Part shown: positions 55,242-64,000 of the stretch, one piece after another
Numbering within the stretch: the first letter of the stretch is position 1
Layout of the letters: every line of letters begins with the position of its first letter
Assembly (NCBI GenBank): GCA_020543525.1
Contig: JAHYIO010000003.1
Location: 3,038,001 to 3,102,000 of the forward strand
Reading direction: 5' to 3'
Length of the DNA: 64,000 nucleotides
Origin: Coriolopsis trogii
Taxonomy: Eukaryota > Basidiomycota > Agaricomycetes > Polyporales > Polyporaceae
Translations under genes and position numbers: made by a program
The notes under the pieces: model-generated
The model's database searches: none
Told to the model about the DNA's origin: nothing
Seen by the model: the letters and a program-made list of their open reading frames with translations, nothing else

Positions 55242-57971
55242 TCAATGAGTCTCAGCTCGACTACGATGGGGTAGGCCGCCCCTCATGGAGCCGCCGCGGC
55301 CACCACTACGCGCACCCGAACCTGAAGCCGACCCTTTATGCGCGAGGGGAGACATAGGCGCGTCCACTGCCCCACCATGCGAGCTGTCATCGTCTGAGTC
55401 GTCCGAACCGGGGCCACACAAGAACATTCCAAGGTGCTTGTACGTTTCCATCTCCGGTATGTCAGCTTTGTTGCGTTTATTGGGTGGCAGATCCTGGTCA
55501 TCATCTTCGGGGTCCTCGTTCTCCTTGTTGTCGTCGGTTTCCTTGGCAGCAGTCGGTGCAGTCCTGTCACCGACATAGTCCGCGACCGGCCATGCGTCGT
55601 CAAGCATCCGCCTGAGGACAGCCTTGAAGTACGCATGCGAATCAAGCTGTGCGGCAGCTTCCTTGACAGGGGCTGGAGGTGGGCGAGGAGGGTTCTCCGG
55701 TTTACGGGTCTTGGTGTGATACCATACACCCACTTTCCGGCCGTGCTCGATGACAGTGTAGCGAGCTTTGAAGACAGGCAGCATCTGCACGAGCAACGTA
55801 TTCAGAGGGTGTCCATCGGAAGTCTCGTCTGCGTCGCAATAGAACTCGAGAGACGTGGTACCGACGTTGATGTTTCCGGCCACCATGGAATCGAGTTTCT
55901 TGTGACCGCACCGGTAGTTGTTCTTCTGAAGGGAGTACGAATCGAAGAAGTAAAGGAGGAAGGAGGAGACGTCTGACACTGTACTGCGGAGATAGCGGAC
56001 GCCACTGTAGATGATGACGTAGAAAAGCGACTCCACTTCGTCCGGAATACCGATGGGAAGTCTCGGGTACCATAGGAGGGCGGCAGACATGAACTGCCAG
56101 GTTCCCTATAGATAACTCAGTATAAGCCGAGCAAGAAGATAATAAGAAACGTACTGTTCTCTCTGGCTGACGGGCTTTAGGGGATTCGCCGTCCTTGGGA
56201 ATTGCTTTGGCTAGCTCCCAGTCCGCGAGAACGCCTCTCCATTCGATGACGAGGATGCCATTCTTCTCGACTACGGTCGGAAGAATGAGCACGTTGCCGA
56301 GACTGATGTCGCCGTGGATGAGACGAGTCTTTTTCACAGCCTCCTCATGAGCTGTATAGCGACTACAATCAGCATGAGATTATAACAACCAAGGCACAGC
56401 ACTACACACCTTCCCAACAGTCTGAGGCAACCTGAACGAGCTGACGTGATGTCGTGACCTCGGAAAGAGGGAGGCACACCTCTTCGACAACGAGGCGGTA
56501 GTGAGACATATGCCGGACACGAGAGATTTTCTTCTTCTCTCCGATGGTTGCCTTCGAGGTACCAGAGCGGCTGCGCTTTGAACCGCGGCTAGTGCCACTG
56601 CCCTCCGCGGAGACGTCTTCGGGGTTGGTATTCTGCGCCTTGTCCCGGTAGAAATGCGTCTGTGTCTCTTGGCCAAGATCACCAGCCAATGCAAGAGTCG
56701 GGATCCGGGTTACACCCGCTTCCTGGAGGCTTCGGAGGATGTCCCCCTCCGGATCGATACCCAAGTAGTACGCACGCCACGTGTCTTTCAGCCATACGAA
56801 CTTCCTCGCCTTGACGTCCCAGGCGATGTAGCCACGCGTCGCGCGGCCCACCATTCCCGAAGCTAGGAACGTAGGCTTCCCGATGAGGTACTTCCTGCTC
56901 TTCTGGCTCTCACAGGGGACGGTTACGCAGTATCGAGGCCAATCCTCCACCAACGACTCCGCAAACCTCTTGCGGATGTAGCTGAATGTGCCCAACGGTG
57001 TGTTTTCTTCAGGCTTCGGTACCACGGCACCCTCGTCGCCGCAGATATCGGGTGGTTGACCTTTCAGCGGACCCTTGGCAATTGTGTCCATGAGCTTGTA
57101 GTACTCGTGGTTCTTGGTTAGAACCTCCGTCGTGTAGTCGACGCCTTGCGCCTCGTCCGAAAGCATCGAGAACCGCCGGAGGAAGTCACGAAGGAGGGTG
57201 GGATTATCGACGTAGTCGAAGGCCTCGGTGAATATTGTCCCGGCGCGATCCCAACGGGTCACGCGCATCCTGGTGCCGTTAACCAGGGCAATGAAGATGG
57301 CAGTCCGCTGTTGATGAGCAAAAACATGTGCTGCATAGTGAGTGAGCTGTGCGCGGACGACGGTGCGCTTCTGTGCCTCAGCATCGCCGGTGGCGTCGTC
57401 GAAGGGATCGTGCTTAATGCCGCCCGGTTTGAACTCGATGAGGAGGCGCTGGGAGGCCCAGTGTAGTCGGGGGTCTCGTGGTTACGGAAGAGTGCAGCGT
57501 CGACCTTCAGTTTGGCTTCGTCGTGAGGATCCCAACGGTCCTGCGACAAGGCAATGTTGTAACCAGGGCATAAGGCCGCCTGTCGAGGGGTTGTCGAGGG
57601 ATTGAAGAGGTTTCTCTGTATTGAATCAGAATGCTGATTTGTAACCAAGCGTGCCAAGAGCGGAGTAGTAGAGTTAACTCACCCATTCGTTGGCTATATC
57701 CCTCTCAGCCTTGAGGTCACGTATTGCGCTCAAGTCTGGAACATCTGGGCAGGTCTTCCGCTGATGGGTTGGCGGGAGTGGGAGGAATGCGTCGAGGAAG
57801 TCGGAAGAGGGGAGGTAGAGGGACATGTCGGCGGAACGGTCTTCAACGAGGGCTTGACCAACGTTGCTACATCACTGTGAGAGTGAGGCAGCAAACACCA
57901 TACATATCGTTGCCATCGCACATGGAGGCAAAGGAATGGACAGTCTCAGCCACGGTGGTTCTGGTTAGCAT
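55242..57971 (-). CDS. FunK1 fungal-type protein kinase, with one apparent frame break
   Basis: Exon 1 (57904-57971), exon 2 (57683-57866) and a long exon 3 (from 57615) cover the N-terminal part. Later exons carry the kinase core: AHEEAVKKTRLIHGDISLGN (catalytic loop with HGD...N), VLADWELAKAIP (DWE in place of DFG) and GTWQFMSAALL. Then come the FunK1 C-terminal part DEVESLFYVIIYSGVRYL and a long acidic, Gly/Ser-rich tail ending at 55242. FunK1 kinases are an Agaricomycete-expanded family linked to multicellular development. Near 57463 the frame of KVDAALFRNHETPDYT and that of WASQRLLIEFKPGGIKHDPF are offset by one base, and no GT-AG intron bridges them. The copy may be newly inactivated, or the base may be an assembly error. 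Confidence 0.85.
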
Positions 57972-58189
57972 CCGGTCACAGTTCACGTGCTTGTGACAGC
58001 TCGTAGCTGTGGCTCGCCGAACTCAGTACTCCGAGTCGTCATCAGTACCAACTCGAAGCCTTTCATCCGTCTGCAATTTGCAGCGGAGCCCAATATCTTG
58101 CATGCTGGTAGCTGGGTGTTGCTGCAGAAGACAGACCGAATATGCCGAACGATTGCATGCCCATGGACGTCCTCCGGGACATTTTCCCC

Positions 58190-58960
58190 TACTTGACCAA
58201 GCCAGCCGGCGGAATGGAAGCGAGCCGAGATGCTCCCTCGGGACGGCGAGAAGCCTCAAGACAAACATATGTAGCACGCTGAGAGCTCTCACTGCCGCAC
58301 ATCTATATAGTCTACCACCTTCACCATCGGCTGAAGTATCGCGCAAGGGTAAGTACATAGCAGTTCACCTCTGCCGCACTCCTGCAAACCCCCGACCTAC
58401 CAGCCGCAGTCGCGGACGAGATCGAGTCGTTCTTCCACATCCTCATCTATATTGGCGTTCGCTACCTGGTGCGCTCCGTCGCCTCCGTCCCCACATTCAT
58501 CCACGAGTTCTTCGATATCTGCGCGTTCAGGAACGGGAGCGCGTGCCCTAGCCGAAAACTGAACGCGCTGGTGACGGGCATGATCGTCGACGGCGGCGGT
58601 CCCGTATGCTTCTTCGAGGACAAGACCGCCGTATTCGACGACCATCCACTCAACGACATCATGGCTGACACGTTTCCGTGGTTCAAAGCTCGATATTCGA
58701 TCATTGCGCTCAGGAAATGAGCCGCTCACGCCTTACGCCTCGCGCATTACGCGCAACGTATGTGTCGCGCTCGACACCACCGACTTCCAGCCCAGGGTTG
58801 CCCCTGCAGAGACGATGACGTTCGAAGCCACGCTCGACACACACGCGGCTTTCAAGGAATGCCTTGGGAGACAGCTCGCGCGTGCGGAATGGCCCAAGGA
58901 TGATTATGCCGGCGACCAGCTCCAACCCTCCAGAATGAATCTCGTATGGGACATGTCAAT
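58190..58960 (+). pseudogene. FunK1 kinase C-terminal fragment, inverted
   Basis: On the plus strand, pieces TKPAGGMEASRDAPSGRR, QFTSAALLQTPDLPAAVADE, SFFHILIYIGVRYLVRSVAS and FPWFKARYSIIAL align in order with the corresponding parts of the FunK1 gene on the other strand. After a stop at 58718 another frame gives TLDTHAAFKECLGRQLARAE and WPKDDYAGDQLQPS. There is no N-terminal half, catalytic loop or continuous frame. The fragment ends abruptly at about 58940, where the reverse strand of a MYND-type gene begins. Confidence 0.8.
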
Positions 58961-59660
58961 ACAATCCAAGAGCATGCCCAGGACAATGTCGACAAACCCA
59001 GGGTCCTTGGCGTACGTCGCGCGCAACTGCTCGCGCGTAGCGGTCGACGCCTTGTAGCCCTCGGCCAGCGGCAGATGGCTGTGAGGACGCGGTCGAGCGG
59101 GAGCAGCGCCATGCGCGAGTGATGAGAGAACGATCGTGCGGGATGGACTGGGGCGCAGTACTTGAGCGGGATGAGAGACACACTTTAGGGCCGCTCGCGA
59201 GGACGGCCCGGGGTCCGCCGAGCATGTCCATCTTTGCCTGAACTGGAACGACGGTCGGTGTGCCTCTGAGTAGTCGCGGATGAGGGACTTGAGTTTGATC
59301 GGGTCCGGCCCTCCTGGTATGAGAGGCGGCATCTCGGAGGTTAGTTTTGCGAGCCTTTCGGCGTTCTCGCGCGAGAAGTTGCACAGCTCCCTGCGGTTCG
59401 ACGTCAAAACGTTGTACTTCACGAGAAAGGCAATAGAATGAGAGCAGGGCGAACTTGTGTCTCGGTCATTGTGCCTTTTGACACGTTTGGTTGCAGTAAA
59501 CGGCGACGTTGCACCCCTTGCATAAGCGAAAATGTTCGCCTGGCACGGGTGCCCTGTCGCAGTTCCTGCACATCGCATCCTTGTCACGCAACTCTGCAGT
59601 GTCCCAGACTCTGAATGACTCCTGCAGCGGTTGAGTTTCGTAGAGCATGGTGATGGTCAA
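58960..59660 (-). pseudogene. MYND zinc-finger gene copy, inactivated
   Basis: The start at 59660 and the finger (CRNCDRAPVPGEHFRLCKGC, NVAVYCNQTCQKAQ) closely match the intact copy at 60050-61068. Directly after QKAQ, the codon corresponding to the conserved Trp is TGA. Further on, the conserved NFSRENAERLAK and RDYSEAHRPSFQ segments lie in one frame, ARMALLPLDRVL in another, and YAKDPGFVDIVLGM in a third. So at least two indels have accumulated. The last third of the protein is missing, replaced by the inverted FunK1 fragment. Confidence 0.8.
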
Positions 59661-60049
59661 TGAAAGAGTTACGAATTAGTACTAGCACGAGTTTCCGTGA
59701 GTTCAGCCGATTCGGTTCGATTGGGCGCCCATACACTGAGTAGCAAATCTCGATCTGAATCCACTTCGTCTCGACTCTACAGGGCAACAGTTACGATACA
59801 GGATGCAAGCAATATCGGTGACAATCATCATGGTAATTGGTATAGAAGCAGCTACTCATCGTGAACGAGAGCAGAGGAAGCAAGGTCGTGATATCTGGGT
59901 ACATGGCCGCCGCCGTACCGTGACTATAGTACAACTACTGAGGCAGAGATACAAGAAGTAATGCAGAGGAAGCGAGACGATGGAGGACTACAGATGTCTT
60001 CAGAGTGAATGCGAATGGCTGGTTGCGGGTATGTGAAAGCAGCATAATC
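59661..60049. other. spacer between the two MYND copies
   Basis: No coding frame recognised; upstream region of the dead copy and downstream region of the intact one. Confidence 0.4.
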
Positions 60050-61068
60050 CTAGGCAAACCGGTGCGCCTCGGCCAGCTTGCGCTTCAGCAAGCTCACACG
60101 GTCCTTGGTGGTTGTCGCCCTCGTCCACTCGGGATCCGAGTACCAGTCGCCCTTGAACAACGGCCGCCAGTCCCACTTCTTGCCTATATGCCTTAGATAG
60201 CCAGGTACCGGCGACTTGTCTGGACGGGGCTGACGCAGGAGGATGCCCAGCTCTATGAACTTTGCGTTCATCTCTATGGAGGTCTTCGCGCTCTCCGGCG
60301 ACGTTCCACTGAAGGGACGCCAGACCGGAAAGTACGCCATCTGTGCCAGCCCGCCGATGGAAGCGAACATGACCGGGACGATGTCGACAAAATCGGGATC
60401 CTGCGCGTGCGTGGAGCGCACTTGGTCGCGCACCTTCGCTGACGCCGCCCAGCCCTCCGCGAAGGTGGTCTGGTTCGTGTCGGCGAGAACGCGCTCAAGC
60501 GGGAGAAGAGCCATGTTGGTGTACGTGAAAGTAAGGGCCGGGTTCACGAGCCCGTCCGGTCCAGGAGATCGATATTTGAGCGGGACGACGCACACCTGGG
60601 GCTGGGCGAGGACCATCTGCGCGCCGCCCAGGGTAAGTGTTTTCGCTTGCAAAATGCCTTGGAAGGATGGTCGATGGGCCTCTGTGAAGTCACGGAGGAG
60701 TGCTTTCAGCTCAAGGAGGTTGGGGATGCCCGGGACTGGAGGTGGGGCTTCGGCGGCTTTAGCAAGTTGCTCAGCGTTCTCCCGCGAGAACTTGCACATG
60801 TCCCTATGTTTCGAGTGCCATTGACATGCGTATGTGAGTCGGCAGGCGCTGCATAGAGTGAGGAGGGGACGCACTTGTGTTGAGGCCATTGCGCCTTCTG
60901 GCAAGCCTCGCTGCAGTAGACTGCAACATTGCAGCCTTTGCAAAAGCGAAAATGCTCGCCGTTCCTGCGCGCTCTGTCACAGTTCCTGCACCTAGCCTCC
61001 TTGTTGCGAAGCTCTGACGTGTCCCCGGGTCTGAAGGTTGTCTGAAGAGGATGGGTGTCAACTGGCAT
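60050..61068 (-). CDS. MYND-type zinc finger protein
   Basis: Two exons (60875-61068 and 60050-60848) sum to 330 residues. The MYND finger CRNCDRARRNGEHFRFCKGC, NVAVYCSEACQKAQWPQHNA, then the C and H ligands of QWHSKHRDMC has the regular C4-C2HC spacing. MYND domains bind proline-rich peptide motifs in partner proteins. The rest (KFSRENAEQLAK, DFTEAHRPSFQG, TYTNMALLPLERVL, DPDFVDIVPVMFASIG, KWDWRPLFKGDWY) is a basidiomycete-type extension without catalytic motifs; no SET domain is visible. A divergent, dead duplicate lies 400 bases downstream in the same orientation. Confidence 0.88.
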
Positions 61069-61446
61069 GATGACGGTCTGTGGGAGAGCGAGAGCGAAAG
61101 GGAAGTGCCCTTAATAAGCGCCCATATAAGTTCCCCACATTGCGACATATTGCTAGATCTGTATCTGAAGGGGGAAACACAACGAGGCAGTATCATCGAG
61201 CACGTAGTGATGTGTGGTCGAAAGTCTGTGAGAGTGCTACCCAATTGCCCTACTAGGCCTACCTCTAGACTGGCTTGCTATACTTTGCACGGGGACCTTG
61301 TACTTCGACAACGGACTCGGGTCGCAAACAGATCTCCAGCAATTAATCCATTGCGCCAACAATGATCAGCTGCGCATCCAAGATTCTAGCAATCCACTCT
61401 TGATCTACACCATACGAGTCATGACACACTGCAAGCTCTCATCGCT
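61069..61446. other. spacer, no gene seen
   Basis: Upstream flank of the MYND gene and downstream flank of the membrane protein gene. Confidence 0.4.
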
Positions 61447-62469
61447 CTACTGCACCTTCGTCTTAGGCTTCTGAGCAGCCGGTCCAAAATTCTTCACCGC
61501 TCTCGTAGTAAACAGACCAGCGAGGACCATCGCGCATACCGCCCGTGCAGTCTCCGGGTCGACGGCAGCGATCTTCTCGGATCCGCTCGACGTCCCCAGC
61601 CAACCGAGGGCGACGCTGTACGCGTCGGCCCAGAACGGTTGGGCATGCGTGAGGAAGGCGTACAGGCCGGTGATGAGGGGCGCACACCAGAGGTCGGTCG
61701 TCGTCCAGCCGTACGGCTGGAATTCGGTAGGGGTGGTCAGAGTGAGCGCGTAGGGTTGGAAGAATGAGAAGAGGTTCGTGAAGAAGAACCCGCCGTTCGC
61801 GGTAAACTATGAGCGACCGCGTGAGTCTCGCTAGGCGTCTGCTCATGTGGTAGGGAAACGTACGAGGGAGGTGAGCAACAGCGTCCATGGGTTGTTGTTG
61901 ATGTTCGGGGAGGTATGGTTGAGCACCATCGGCGGGATGAGGTTGCACAAGAGATATGCACGGCTGAAGCCGTCAAAGACAGCTAGCGGGCCCTCGAGCT
62001 CTAGGGAGGGTATGGGGACTGAAGGGAGCTTCTCTACTGCAGCTTGCATGGCGGTGTAAAAGATGGGCACAACACCGGAGTACATGAACGACGGTGGAAT
62101 CGCCAAAGCCGGTGCTATGAGACCAGCGTGCGGATTAGGTCAGGAACACAATGTCATTGAGAGTCGATACGGACCCACTACAGCTTCGCCTCCATACACC
62201 ACGACCAACGCGGCTGCCGCATCCCGGACAAAGGACCGCTCCTCAACAGGCAGCATGAGTTTCTCCCCCTTCTCGCTCACATTTGCGGTCTTCGTCTTCA
62301 GAATATGATCCCTCCAGAGCTTCTCGCGGATCTGCCTGAGCGCGAGGCACAGTCGAAACGCGGCGACGACATCCAGCGTGCTGAGTTGCAGACCGAACCA
62401 GGTGAAAGGTGCGACTGGCTGCAAGATGAGCCTATACGCTTCGACGACGGGGAGGAGTAGGAGAGACAT
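61447..62469 (-). CDS. multi-pass membrane protein of unknown function
   Basis: Three exons (62175-62469, 61864-62114, 61447-61806) sum to 301 residues. The N-terminal segment SLLLLPVVEAYRLILQPVAP is followed by FGLQLSTLDVVAAFRLCLAL, a charged loop, a helix ending VVVYGGEAVV, then SFMYSGVVPIFYTAMQ, AYLLCNLIPPMVL, FFFTNLFSFFQPY, a helix around ITGLYAFLTHAQPFWA and a final AVCAMVLAGLF. It ends in a basic tail KPKTKVQ. About six or seven membrane spans are likely. I do not recognise a named family. The spacing and NINNNPW loop suggest a conserved fungal protein rather than a chance frame. Confidence 0.75.
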
Positions 62470-63191
62470 GAGAGCTTCGTGAGGGTCGTGACAACGGCGC
62501 TGCTCTCTCTTTATCTGCAGCGGTCAAAGGCGTGGTGGAGGGTGTGGACGAACGTGGCTCGATATTAAGTCGACTCGGACATCGCGTCATGTCCGCTGTT
62601 GGCCACCGCGCCAGAGCGTGCTTATATGGGCCATCACCAGCAAAACGGGTCTATAGACTTGCTCACAAAGAAGTCAGGCAAGGTACAATGGTGCAGTGGC
62701 TGTAGTGGCCCTAAACCGGGAATGTGACGTGGTCTAAAGTTCCAACGGATTCAGTCGTCCGTGCGCTGGTTCAAGACCGTCCCCTCCAGAAAACTTGGTT
62801 ACTTCGAGTCGCCCGCCGCGTAAGCAGTGGATCGGCCTAGTATAATATGTCCTTGACTGGCCAGGGAAGCAATTCCGCAACCTGCAGGACGTGCCGAGTT
62901 AGTCTTAGGAGATCAGGACGCGTCGTCAGTCGCGCGGGTGGCCCGTGCCCTTCACAAACCTTTCCTTTTGCTTCTTGGCCCTGTGTTGTTGTTTTCAGCG
63001 AGACCAATTTTTGGGTCAACTCGGGTGTTGTCGTCCGTGTTTCGTCGCCTGGCAGACACGCAGCAGAGAGGAGAACAAACGATGACATTCAAAGTTGGAT
63101 CCATTCATGCGTACAAAACGATGAATCCATAATACAGACTGATAAAGATATAGAGTGGGTAAATGCGATGAGAGAAAGCACTGTTGCCAGA
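62470..63191. other. intergenic, no supportable gene
   Basis: No coding sequence. A weak Pol III-like A box and B box pair at about 62688-62775 does not fold into a tRNA. Confidence 0.4.
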
Positions 63192-64000
63192 TTACGCCTG
63201 CACAGGACGACGGGAACACATCCTCTGCTGGATTTGCATGTAGTCCTTGACCGACTCCGGATGCCTGGCGAAGATTCTATCACGAGCGAGCTTGTTGAGC
63301 GGATTCCCAGGCGGCTTCGCAGGCCTGAAGGACAGAGCGGCCGCCTCGTTGAGCTTGTCGAAGAACGTGTAGCCCGGAAGACCGCAGAACTGGAAGATAA
63401 CGAGCTCAGCACCGACTTCGCCGCGCTCGAATTGGGCATACACCTCTTCGATGCTCGTGATGTGTCCCGAGGCCGATAGGTGGGCGAAACGGATGCTCGC
63501 CGCTGTGTCGCGCATCTGAACAAAGGGGAGACGAACACGAACGTGAGGTTACATTCTCTGCGCATGCTTGAACGAGCAACTCACCGATTGGGAGAGACTC
63601 CGCCAGCCGTCGACGCTCATGGTGTAGCCCGTCCGGTGCGCATAGTACTTGCCGCAGTATCGCCACGTCCGCTGCTTCCACTGATCTTCGGGTCCGGGCG
63701 AGTTGAGGAGGTGGAACAACCCAGCGCGATGCAGCCGAGCGCACTCGACGCTGAACATCCACGCGAACCCGTGCGTGCCCGTCCGGAGATGGTCGATCCC
63801 AGGCGCGTTCTGGTTGTGCATCCAGACGACGGGCAGCGTCTCGTCGCAGTGCGTGCGGAATCCCTTGGGCTGCTCCGCCATATCCAGGTCAGAGGTGCTC
63901 CTACGGTACGAGCGGGAAGAATTGATCACTCACGTGGGCGTATCGGTCGACGTCGTTCGGCGAGTCCGAAGGGAAGCGCGTCAGGCCGAGACCGGCGCAA
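63192..64000 (-). CDS. DUF6697-like protein (partial, 5' end beyond window)
   Basis: The gene enters from the right edge. The first visible exon ends with SDSPNDVDRYAH at about 63934. The next exon (PKGFRTHCDETLPVVWMHNQ to SVDGWRSLSQ) contains GLFHLLNSPGPEDQWKQRTW and RYCGKYYAHRTG. After an intron the last exon (MRDTAASIRFAHLSASGHIT to RMCSRRPVQA) ends at 63192. The W-Y-C-G-K-Y element followed by an (E/G)W..L...(V/M)RDT stretch fits the DUF6697-type domain common in Agaricomycetes, whose function is unknown. Confidence in the gene is high, in the family moderate. Confidence 0.6.

Noticed and set aside
62688..62775. tRNA-like gene with A-box and B-box-like sequences
   Set aside because: The acceptor and T stems do not pair and the spacing is too long without a credible intron.

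Overview
This is a nuclear genome segment from a basidiomycete fungus, most likely an Agaricomycete (white-rot or polypore type). The evidence is many short GT-AG introns (about 50-70 nt), FunK1 kinases, MYND-finger genes, cerato-platanin, a hydrophobic-surface-binding (HsbA-like) protein, a basidiomycete seven-transmembrane protein and fungal-only translation factor eEF3. Gene models were assembled by eye from spliced reading frames. Exon sums that come to whole codons are noted as support, but there is no transcript or database evidence.

Left part (1-16 kb), accessory. An NmrA-like oxidoreductase runs off the left edge. It is followed by a secreted HsbA-like protein, a sesquiterpene synthase with an unusual hydrophobic C-terminal tail, a small secreted cupin-like protein, a (probably damaged) seven-transmembrane protein and a cytochrome P450. 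The synthase and P450 could form a small terpenoid group. Long gene-poor stretches separate these genes.

Middle (16-45 kb), mostly conserved housekeeping. In order: cerato-platanin, the OST48/Wbp1 subunit of oligosaccharyltransferase, adenylate kinase, a Zn2Cys6 transcription factor, V-ATPase subunit a, eEF3, an M50B-like membrane metalloprotease with a 13-nt microexon, and an intron-containing tRNA-Gln(CUG). Next comes a five-exon gene for a secreted precursor with tandem 20-residue repeats separated by Lys-Arg sites, then splicing factor SF3B4. The repeat precursor (41796-42465, minus strand) is the most interesting object here. It has the layout of the yeast alpha-factor precursor (signal peptide, pro-region, KR-EA/DA spacers, repeated peptide), with one peptide copy per exon.

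Right part (45-64 kb), mixed. It holds a GT1-type UDP-glycosyltransferase, an acidic protein of unknown function whose coding sequence starts in a 4-nt exon, ORC2 divergently paired with a small conserved gene, and then a decayed block: an OPT transporter relic, a FunK1 kinase with a one-base frame break, an inverted FunK1 fragment, and an intact and a dead copy of a MYND-finger gene. A multi-pass membrane protein and a partial DUF6697-like gene close the window.
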